A stretch of 64,000 nt of DNA, taken from positions 257,771 through 321,770 of the forward strand of contig JAKOTQ010000096.1 in NCBI GenBank assembly GCA_029776205.1. Reading direction: 5' to 3'. Position 1 is the stretch's first letter, and the number at the start of each line of letters is the position of its first letter. This stretch comes from Bacillota bacterium. Its GTDB lineage: Bacteria; Bacillota; UBA4882; UBA8346. Below the pieces are notes generated by a model. It ran no database searches. It saw nothing but the letters and a program-made list of their open reading frames with translations, and was not told the origin of the DNA. Position numbers and translations under genes: made by a program. Positions 56,816 to 64,000 of the stretch are shown here, in pieces.

Positions 56816-58858
56816 TTATGCCGTCATCATCTGTATCAGTCCCGGTATATCCAAGATCAAACTGATACTGCCGTCTCCTAATAACGTACATCCGGCAATT
56901 CCTTTGACCTTCTTGATATATTTAGGCAATGCTTTTACTACCACTTGTTGTTCGCCGAGAAGCTCATCCACGAAGAGACACAGGCCTTTTCCATTGCTTT
57001 CGACCATCGTCACGACCCCCTGGTCTATCCGGGTCACCTCGGTATGGACATTAAACAATTGATGCAGCCGGAGCACTGGATAACATTCACCCCGGATCAT
57101 GATCATCTCGTTCCCATCCGGATCGGTGATTAAATCTTCCGCCTTCATTTGGAAAGATTCCCGAATCGACGTCGTCGGTATCGAATACTGGGACTTACCT
57201 ACCCGAACCGTGATCCCGTCGATAATTGCCAACGTCAGCGGAATCTTCAACGTGAATACAGTCCCTACATCCGGAGTGCTGTCAATTAATACGGCTCCGC
57301 CGATCTCGTTGATCTCTTTAACCACCACATCCATCCCGACTCCACGGCCGGAAAACTCGGTGACTTCCTCCTTGGTGGAAAATCCCGGCAACAGAATAAA
57401 CCCGAACACATCCCTGTCACTAAGCTCCGACTCATCTTTCGTCAGCAAACCAAGGCGTTTGGCCTTCTCCAAAATCCGTTCCCGATTAAGGCCCCGGCCA
57501 TCATCCCGGATTTCTATCAAAACATCGCTCCCGGCGTTTTTAGCTTCCAGGGTAACCGTACCATACTCCGGCTTGTTTTTGCTCCGCCGTTCTTCAGCAG
57601 TTTCGATCCCGTGATCCATCGCATTCCGAATCAAATGCATCAACGGATCGGAGATATGTTCAATGATGTTCTTATCGACCTCGGTCTCTTCGCCCACCAC
57701 ATTCAAGCGAACTTCTTTCCCCAGTTTCCGGCTCATATCCCGGACGATCCGGTGCATCTTTTGGAAAGTGGCTGCAAGGGGCACCATCCGAATGGACATC
57801 ACCAGGTCCTGAAGTTCATGGGTGATCTTCCGCAACTGGCGGGCCGCTTTATAAAAATTGTCCAATGGCAATCCGTCCAATTCCGGATGGCGGGTAACCA
57901 TCGCTTCGGAGATGACCAACTCCCCCACCAAATCGAGTAACAAGTCTAATTTATTCACATTGACGCTGATGAGACTCTGTTTTACCCCTGCCTCACCATT
58001 GGATTGCTTGGTTTTCGGTTCGGATACTCTGGTCTCTTTGGTTTCTTTTTCAGCAACGGGCTGCGGAATTTCTCCGTCCAGATCGATAATGGGTTTTGAT
58101 TTTACCGTTTGCTTTCCCTCATCCTCGATACAAGTAAGGACAACCTCTTTCACAAATGCATTTTTCTCTAGCACCGTTTTCAACTGTTCCATATCCAAAT
58201 CCGATTGGAAGGTCAGTTTCAACCCCTGGCTTTTAATGAGATGAATCCCGTCCTCATCATCGATGAACGATTCCGGAACCGTTCGAATAGCCGTAGCATA
58301 TTGTTTAAAATCATTGATGAGCGCAAAGGACTGAACATCTTCAAAACCGCAACCCGGTTCGAAATGAATTACAGCTTCATATCCCGGGGCCTCAGGCCCC
58401 GGGTTGTCCGTTTCTTTCATAACGTTTTGTTCCTTAACCGGTTCATCTCCAGCCTTCAATTGAGCAACATACTGATGGAGGGTTGCAATAAGACTGCTGG
58501 CATCTCCGTCAACAGCCTGTTTACTTTCTGCACAGGCGATCTGGTCCTTGATAAAATCCACCGCTCCCAATACCAGATCGATAATTTGCGGAGTATCCAG
58601 CTGTTGGGGTTTATCTTCGCGCAGGATAAAGAAGAGGTCTTCCACCGCATGGGCCAATTCGGAAATATTCCGATACTGCATCAACGCTGCAGAACCTTTA
58701 ATGGTATGCATGATCCGGAAAACGGCATCGATGGACCCTTCAATCTGGTTGGTTTTTTCGCATTGTAGCAGCTCCTGCTCTAATTCCTCAAGCAATTGCC
58801 GGGTTTCAAAGATAAATAACTCAAACATTGAATCCCGTTGCGAATCATCGATCATCAT
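56816..58858 (-). CDS. cheA: Chemotaxis histidine kinase CheA
   Basis: 680 aa from the ATG at 58858 (GGGAGGGG upstream). Domains: HPt (about 5-110) with phospho-His 51 in MHTIKGSA; a linker containing NPGPEAPGY whose DNA is a perfect hairpin; a P2-like region (about 160-235); P3 dimerisation (about 285-345); HATPase with N-box LIRNAMDHG, DDGRGLN and GRGVGMDVV; and a CheW-like P5 domain. Phosphorylates CheY and CheB in response to receptors. No cheY, cheC or cheD in this window. Cotranscribed with cheW1. Confidence 0.96.
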   Translation of the reverse strand: MMIDDSQRDSMFELFIFETRQLLEELEQELLQCEKTNQIEGSIDAVFRIMHTIKGSAALMQYRNISELAHAVEDLFFILREDKPQQLDTPQIIDLVLGAVDFIKDQIACAESKQAVDGDASSLIATLHQYVAQLKAGDEPVKEQNVMKETDNPGPEAPGYEAVIHFEPGCGFEDVQSFALINDFKQYATAIRTVPESFIDDEDGIHLIKSQGLKLTFQSDLDMEQLKTVLEKNAFVKEVVLTCIEDEGKQTVKSKPIIDLDGEIPQPVAEKETKETRVSEPKTKQSNGEAGVKQSLISVNVNKLDLLLDLVGELVISEAMVTRHPELDGLPLDNFYKAARQLRKITHELQDLVMSIRMVPLAATFQKMHRIVRDMSRKLGKEVRLNVVGEETEVDKNIIEHISDPLMHLIRNAMDHGIETAEERRSKNKPEYGTVTLEAKNAGSDVLIEIRDDGRGLNRERILEKAKRLGLLTKDESELSDRDVFGFILLPGFSTKEEVTEFSGRGVGMDVVVKEINEIGGAVLIDSTPDVGTVFTLKIPLTLAIIDGITVRVGKSQYSIPTTSIRESFQMKAEDLITDPDGNEMIMIRGECYPVLRLHQLFNVHTEVTRIDQGVVTMVESNGKGLCLFVDELLGEQQVVVKALPKYIKKVKGIAGCTLLGDGSISLILDIPGLIQMMTA
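58383..58403. repeat. Perfect CCCGG-type hairpin inside the cheA linker
   Basis: Stem CCCGGGGCC/GGCCCCGGG, loop TCA, coding for the N-P-G-P-E-A-P-G linker of CheA. A related hairpin with a compensatory G-C to A-T change lies at 59941-59967. Confidence 0.8.
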
Positions 58859-58918
58859 TACCCCTCCCTGGCCTGACAAATCATCTTAGAACCTTCGGTC
58901 AAATTCCATCAACAGTGT

Positions 58919-58971
58919 CAATTGAGATTCTATAGTGAAAACTACCACAACACTGTGGTTAACCTTTCATA
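58919..58971 (-). promoter_or_regulatory. Conserved 53-nt leader element upstream of cheA
   Basis: Aligns without gaps to 62305-62357 upstream of the receptor gene (42 of 53 identical). On the minus strand it holds AAGGTTAACCAC, a CCAC/GTGG stem, then ATAGAATCTCAATTG. About 60 nt before the start codon. The rest of 58859-59370 holds a TTCGACA Spo0A-like box (59020-59026) and an orphan hairpin with T-tracts on both strands at 59177-59206 (GGTTACGA/TCGTAACC); no gene seen. Confidence 0.55.
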
Positions 58972-59176
58972 CCCATATGGAGTCAATATTTTTTCATTTT
59001 AATTATTTTATCGGAATATTTCGACATTAATTGATGATTTTTCATATTTTTGTTTGAATATTATATGTTTTAACGTTTTTTACCAGATAACATCCAAGTA
59101 AATATCCACCAGATACACTCACCAGGAATCTGCTGGAGTTTGATCCGAAAATTAACCTGGAGAATATTATATTAAA

Positions 59177-59206
59177 AAAGGTTACGAAGCAGCTCGTAAC
59201 CTTTTT
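59177..59206. terminator. Orphan bidirectional terminator-like hairpin
   Basis: AAAAGGTTACGA/TCGTAACCTTTTT, loop AGCAGC, between the cheW2 terminator and the cheA leader with no recognised gene on either side. Confidence 0.65.
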
Positions 59207-59336
59207 CTCCAATCCAAACCGGAAATATCCATATCTCATTTTCGTAGATTCCCTTTTTCACCATCACTTTGACAATGCCATCCTAGCTCGTCAATTACAA
59301 GAATTAACACTAGATATTTTAAACACAAAAAGCAGA

Positions 59337-59366
59337 CCCGGTTTCAATGACAGAAACCGGGTGATA
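59337..59366 (-). terminator. Terminator of cheW2 (CCCGG-type)
   Basis: Minus-strand stem ACCCGGTTTC/GAAACCGGGT followed by CTGCTTTTTGTGTTT, about 5 nt past the stop. Confidence 0.8.
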
Positions 59367-59370
59367 TTTA

Positions 59371-59862
59371 CTAAATCTCAGATAATTCAGACATTTCATC
59401 ATCTTTCAATAACTTCTCACAGTCCAGTAATAAACTGACTTTATTATCAACCTTGCCAATGGCCTTGATATAATGGTTTTGGACCTTATTCACCTGAGGC
59501 GGGGGCACAATATCCTCATCCGGAATGGTAAGCACCTCGGACACACTGTCTACGATTAACCCGATGGAAATATCCCCGATATCCACCACAACCACACAGG
59601 TCCGGTCATTGTACTCTTTCGGCTCTTTGTTAAACCGCAGCCGGACATCCATCACCGGTATAATCTTGCCCCGTAAATTGATAATCCCCTTGATATAAAC
59701 CGGAAGCTCCGGAACTTCGGTAATTGCCTGAATCCCGATAATTTCCGTAACATACCGGATTTCGATACCATAAACTTCATTACCGACGACGAACGTGAGA
59801 TACTTCCCTTTTTGCGTATCTTCCTCTTCCATCTCAACGTTTTTATCGAGTATTTCCGCCAT
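59371..59862 (-). CDS. cheW: Chemotaxis coupling protein CheW (copy 2)
   Basis: 163 aa, same domain layout as copy 1, differing at 11 residues that cluster at both ends (positions 8-9 and the last 35). In the middle, about 113 nt (56493-56605 against the matching part here) are identical, synonymous sites included, which suggests gene conversion. AAGGGG lies upstream of the ATG. It follows a cheA-like relic and the frameshifted receptor gene, so it may serve that receptor or be redundant. Confidence 0.95.
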   Translation of the reverse strand: MAEILDKNVEMEEEDTQKGKYLTFVVGNEVYGIEIRYVTEIIGIQAITEVPELPVYIKGIINLRGKIIPVMDVRLRFNKEPKEYNDRTCVVVVDIGDISIGLIVDSVSEVLTIPDEDIVPPPQVNKVQNHYIKAIGKVDNKVSLLLDCEKLLKDDEMSELSEI

Positions 59863-59879
59863 ATACTTACCCCTTTCTG

Positions 59880-59978
59880 AATTATTGCAATACCTAACAT
59901 CTCAAAACCATAACCAGATTCAAAATGAACCACGTAACGATAACCCGGGACCACTGGTCCCGGGTTATTCATTGCTAA
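59880..59978 (-). pseudogene. Relic of a cheA linker/P2 segment upstream of cheW2
   Basis: The minus strand encodes NNPGPVVPGYRYVVHFESGYGFE, matching NPGPEAPGYEAVIHFEPGCGFED of the CheA linker/P2 start, after which frame and similarity decay. The DNA includes a 12-bp perfect hairpin (59941-59967). It lies immediately before cheW2, as cheA lies before cheW1, so an old cheA-cheW duplication with cheA largely deleted is the simplest reading. A mobile palindromic element is the alternative. Confidence 0.6.
59941..59967. repeat. Perfect 12-bp CCCGG-type hairpin before cheW2
   Basis: Stem TAACCCGGGACC/GGTCCCGGGTTA with loop ACT, partner of the hairpin in cheA at 58383-58403. Confidence 0.85.
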
Positions 59979-60042
59979 TTACGCTTTATTTTTACGACCA
60001 GTTCAGCTCATGTTTTTAATTGGAGACAGAATGTTAATGGAA

Positions 60043-62224
60043 TCAATATTTTTCAAAATCTGTATCATTTAAGACAATACTCTCCTTGGGCGAAACCGCC
60101 GCCAATTGAACCGTAGGACGCAGGGAAGATAACTCTGCCCCATGCATATTTTTAATGCGGAATTTGCCAACCAACGTTTTGAGGTTCATAGCCTGGCTGG
60201 ACAACTCCTCACTGGCTGCAGCACTTTGTTCGGCAGTGGCCGTGTTGGACTGAGTGACCTGCGATACCTGAGCGATACCTTGGTTGATCTGGGCAATACC
60301 GGTGGCCTGCTCATTGGAAGCGATAGCAATTTCTCCGATCAAATCCGTGGTCTTAGCAACGCCCTCTACGATCTCATTTAATGCTACCGCTGTTTCATTC
60401 GCGATCTTCGTCCCGATTTCCGCCTTCTTAATGGACCCTTCGATCATGGCCGTCGTTTCTTTCGCTGCATTAGCTCTTCGGGCGGCTAAATTACGAACCT
60501 CTTCGGCCACCACCGCAAAGCCCTTACCGTGCTGTCCAGCTCGGGCCGCTTCAACCGCTGCATTCAAGGCCAAGATGTTCGTCTGGAAGGCGATCTCGTC
60601 GATGACTTTGATGATCTTGGCGATATTGGCCGACGATTGATTGATCTCTTCCATGGCCGAAAGCATCTCTTTCATCTGACTGTTCCCTTGTTCGGCTTTC
60701 TCTTTGGCATTGAGGGCCAGTTCATTCACTTGATTGGCGTTAGCCGCATTTTGACGGGTCTGGGCAGCAATCTCAGAGATGGATGCGGTAATTTCCTCTA
60801 CGGTACTTGCCTGTTCAGCGGAACCCTGCGACAAAGCCTGGCTGGAATCGGATACCTGACGGGAACCGGCTGCCACTTGTTCAGCAGCTTTGTTCAATTC
60901 AGTTAAGATCTCATTAAAGGACCGAATCACATGATTGAGCGATGTTTTAATATCGACGAAATCCCCTTGGTAATCACCGGCAATCTCCACATCCAAGTTA
61001 CCGTTGGCCATTTCCGTCAGTACTCTGGAGATATCGCCGATATACCCTTGAAGGTTTTCAATGGTCAGATTGAGCGAATCTTTAATTAAGGCATGGTCTC
61101 CCTGGTAATTCCCACGAACGGCTACCTGTAAGTTCCCTTTGGCCATCTCCTGGAGAACCTCGGAAGCTTCCGTCACCGGTTGGATCACCGCATCCAACGT
61201 TTGGTTGATGCCTTCGACAATCTGCCGGTAGCCTCCTTGGAAATGGTCTGCCCTGCCCCGAGTGCTCAATTGACCGGTGATGGCCGCCTGACTTAAGCGG
61301 ACTGTTTCAGATACCAGCCCATTTAAGGAATCAACCACCCGTTTTATACTTAAACTTTGAACATCCTTGTCAGAGCGTTCTTTGACGGTGACTGACGAAT
61401 CTCCGTTAAATCCGGTTCAAAATTTCAGCCTGTTCCCGAGTATTGTGAACCATGGCCTGAAATGCCTGATTCAGCTTACCAAGTTCATCTCTACTATCGA
61501 TCTCAATATCTACTTCAATATCACCGACAGCCAGCTTATCAGCAGCTTGACTCAGATTTTGAAGATTTCTAGTAATGTACCTGGTAATCACAACCGCCAC
61601 AAAAGCACCCAAGATACAGGATATAATACCTCCAAAGATCAACAACAGACGATTCATATCCTGCAGCTTTTTCAACGTTGCGCTGCGTTCATCCAAGAGT
61701 CCTTCTTCGATCTGTATACACATATCGATTAGCTGACGAACTTCTTGCAATTTTTTATTACCCAAGGCTTTACCTGCAAGTTCTATCAACTCATCCATAG
61801 AACCGTTACCTTTGGAAATCTCCCGACGCATCTCGATAGTACTGTTGACAAACTCTTCCCATTGCGTTACACCCACTTTAATCTGTTCCATCAATTCCTT
61901 TATTTCCTGAATTTCCGTTGTTTCGACGATCAACTTAAAATTAGATTCATAAGATTCTTTACCCGATTTAAATTGATCCAAAAGATTATCAGTGCCAGAC
62001 AATCTAAACCCGCGCTGAGCACTTTCCATTTCAGTCAGCGCCAATAACATACCATCCAGATAATCCATTATTTTATAGGTAAAAATATTCTCAGCCACAA
62101 CCTGTTCACATTGGGAAGTATTTATGAATACAATAGTCGACAAGATAACTAAAATCAAAAGTACTGCTCCAAATCCCAAAAACAATTTATTCCCTATTTT
62201 CAAATCTTTAAACCACTTGAACAT
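60043..62224 (-). pseudogene. Methyl-accepting chemotaxis protein gene split by a +1 frameshift
   Basis: Two open frames form one receptor. The first (62224-61406, ATG with GGAGGAG upstream) gives a membrane helix, a CHASE3-like helical sensor (about 30-185), a second membrane helix and a HAMP domain, ending EILNRI-stop. The second frame, entered one base later at ATTTAAC (about 61404-61410), reads [25 protein letters not shown], then two HAMP-like repeats and a methyl-accepting signalling domain with the hairpin-tip sequence [23 protein letters not shown] (in part). This is just where a receptor of this class would continue. A one-base insertion in ATT, sequencing error, or recoding at the stop are possible. 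Confidence 0.85.
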
Positions 62225-62304
62225 TGAAACTCCTCCTTGATGATGATCTCTCCCTGCTGTCACATTAAGTTTCTCCTTGAAATCAGTTTCTCTCACCTCG
62301 CCTG

Positions 62305-62357
62305 CAATTGAGATTCTATTGCAAAGGCTGCCACAGTAAGGTGGTTAACCTTCCATA
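62305..62357 (-). promoter_or_regulatory. Conserved 53-nt leader element upstream of the receptor gene
   Basis: Partner of the cheA element (42 of 53 identical, ungapped). The remaining 62225-62744 gap contains two Spo0A-like boxes in opposite orientation (TTCGACA 62474-62480; TGTCGAA 62496-62502, the latter within TTTTGTCGAATTT), heptamer-like sequence at about 62566-62600 and the YhcH terminator. Confidence 0.55.
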
Positions 62358-62684
62358 GTTAGAATTATTCGTACTTTTTCAAATTCACCGAACATCTGCC
62401 AGTACCCAGTTCATACTAATCATTCCCAGGATTTTGCTCATAGCCTTACCATCCAATCATTAAATCGATAATTTTCGACATTTGATAATGGATTTTGTCG
62501 AATTTTAATTGTTTCGTAATTGATTTGTAATGGTTTTCCTTGATATATACATACTTTCCACGATATTACCAGTTACAGTTAAGTACCGAATACTATGTAC
62601 CAGGTTTAAAAAGCTCCCATCATTTTAAGAAACTCATACATCTCATTCGTATTGTCATCCATTTAAAACTCACCGCAATGAAAA

Positions 62685-62710
62685 AACTCCCACACATGTG
62701 GGAGTTTAAG
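62685..62710 (-). terminator. Rho-independent terminator of the YhcH-family gene
   Basis: Stem AAACTCCCACA/TGTGGGAGTTT followed on the minus strand by TTTTTCATT. Confidence 0.9.
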
Positions 62711-62744
62711 TATACCTGCAACCGTTTTATCGGCCGTTGACAAC

Positions 62745-63275
<531 letters not shown>

Positions 63276-63324
63276 TCAGGAGATTAAACGAGTCGACTGC
63301 TGACAGTTATGTGTAGGGTAAAGT

Positions 63325-63352
63325 AGAAGACAGAATACAGAAGTCAGAAGAA
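63325..63352. repeat. Heptanucleotide array G
   Basis: AGAAGAC, AGAATAC, AGAAGTC, AGAAGAA in register, a second sequence class of 7-mer array. Confidence 0.8.
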
Positions 63353-63468
63353 AACTCATGCCTCACGCATCGTGCCTATTGAGACCTCACCCCTGCTCTC
63401 TCCTAAAGGAGAGAGATATCGGAGCCCGAAACTTTAGTTTTATAGTTGCGGAAGTTAGTCGGCCCTGA

Positions 63469-63540
63469 ATTGTACTGTGAACCGTGCACTGTGTACCCGT
63501 CCCGCTCCTGTCTCCCGACTCCTAAAAGCCAGGACCCATA
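63469..63540. repeat. Heptanucleotide array H
   Basis: Readable as GTACTGT, GAACCGT, GCACTGT, GTACCCG, then CT-rich units and CCTAAAA, GCCAGGA, CCCATAA, CCCC. Order and content resemble array D. Arrays G and H fill most of the 63219-63547 gap; an AGGAGAGAG-type hairpin lies near 63398-63416. Confidence 0.65.
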
Positions 63541-63547
63541 ACCCCTT

Positions 63548-64000
63548 TTATTTTTTCTCAAGTCCCGCTTTATAATAATTGATCAAGCTTCCGGCCAGAA
63601 TAACTTCCCGTTCATCAGCGCTCAGATTGGCCAGTTTTAATTGAACAGGAGCTTTACTGCCATCATCCTGAATAATATACCCGATAATCTCCTCTGCGCC
63701 GGACTGAACCGCCTCCCGGATTCCCGGAATAAACAGGTACTTATCCGGAACGATCTTGGACACATCTTCAGGGTCGATGGTAAAAGGAAGCATACCCCAG
63801 TTAATCAGGTTACTCCTATAACGTTTGGTCGCATACTCAACCGCAATATTCGCCCAGCCTCCCAGGACCTTTTGACAGGAAGCCGCCTGTTCCCGGGCAG
63901 AACCATCGCCAGGCTTCATTGCAAACACCAAGCTCCCAATCCCGGTCCGGCTTAACATAGTAAAGACTTCATCCATTGTCGGCTGGTCTTTCTCAATCAA
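63548..64000 (-). CDS. Aconitase-family hydratase, C-terminal part (cut by the window edge)
   Basis: 150 residues visible, no start codon inside the window. Content fits the swivel domain of aconitase/hydratase proteins: GDGSAREQAASCQKVLGGWANIAVEY corresponds to the substrate-binding GSSREHAA region (with Ala-Arg-Glu here), followed by YRSNLINWGMLPF. The N-terminal iron-sulphur domains lie beyond position 64000. Either a true aconitase or a related uncharacterised hydratase. In the usual numbering the REHAA His is Gln here, as in some hydratase-like relatives. Confidence 0.8.
   Translation of the reverse strand: MIEKDQPTMDEVFTMLSRTGIGSLVFAMKPGDGSAREQAASCQKVLGGWANIAVEYATKRYRSNLINWGMLPFTIDPEDVSKIVPDKYLFIPGIREAVQSGAEEIIGYIIQDDGSKAPVQLKLANLSADEREVILAGSLINYYKAGLEKK

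Noticed and set aside
58919-58971. Cyclic-di-GMP (GEMM) riboswitch upstream of cheA
   Set aside because: The element is too short and lacks the GEMM core sequences and receptor stem; only the genomic context suggested it.
59042-59239. 65-codon ORF between cheW2 and cheA
   Set aside because: It has no ribosome site and runs through the orphan hairpin; composition is that of AT-rich intergenic DNA.

Overview
The window reads as chromosomal DNA of an anaerobic, endospore-forming member of the Bacillota. Sporulation and germination genes are spoIIE, a GerM-domain gene, two dacF-type D,D-carboxypeptidase genes and two complete gerA/gerB/gerC-type operons. A predicted signal-peptide beta-barrel protein ending in Phe (5532-6206) hints at an outer membrane, so a diderm firmicute of the Hydrogenispora/Limnochordia type is a reasonable guess. 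That placement is inference; no rRNA or other marker is present.

Layout. 0-14 kb: sporulation and cell-wall block, mostly minus strand (spoIIE, ykvI-like, D,D-carboxypeptidase, GerM-domain, beta-barrel, LD-carboxypeptidase), then a plus-strand ger operon carrying a tandem partial duplication of its gerC gene, then a PG-binding/LysM protein and dacF. 14.5-22 kb, plus strand: DUF47-Pit phosphate uptake pair behind a PhoP-like box, MarR regulator with fabF, and a heterodimeric ABC exporter. 22.1-22.5 kb: a gene-free stretch packed with GC-rich hairpins. 22.7-30.3 kb, minus strand: DUF2569-like membrane protein, then gltB-gltD-iclR (glutamate synthase). 30.6-38 kb: a 54-codon ORF, a cupin, the second ger operon, a hypothetical gene, a decayed pyrophosphatase-like gene with two in-frame stops, a TalC/Fsa-type aldolase and rubrerythrin. 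38-43.7 kb: HelD, a LacI-family regulator, an RluA-family pseudouridine synthase and an RNA methyltransferase. 44-51 kb: a divergent type IIA topoisomerase B/A pair enclosing a polysaccharide deacetylase and an aminotransferase, then a PspC protein. 51-53.8 kb: gap behind a Rex-like operator and a C40 peptidase. 53.8-62.3 kb, minus strand: chemotaxis cluster cheB, cheR, cheW, cheA, a second cheW and a frameshifted chemoreceptor gene. 62.7-64 kb: YhcH-family protein and the C-terminus of an aconitase-family protein.

How the parts work together. Regulatory sequences fit the gene roles: a Spo0A-like box at spoIIE, a sigma-G-like promoter at the first ger operon, a sigma-F-like promoter at dacF, a PhoP-like box at the Pit pair and a Rex-like operator at gap. 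The chemotaxis cluster shows recent duplication and decay: two 93% identical CheW proteins, a cheA-like relic, a shared 53-nt leader in front of cheA and the receptor gene, and repeated CCCGG-ended palindromes.

The most unusual sequence-level features are (i) degenerate heptanucleotide tandem arrays in many intergenic regions, two of which supply the stop codon of the neighbouring gene, (ii) the hairpin cluster at 22.1-22.5 kb, a candidate structured RNA or repeat, and (iii) a cheA-like hairpin with a compensatory base-pair change. No tRNA, rRNA, CRISPR array, transposase or phage gene was seen.
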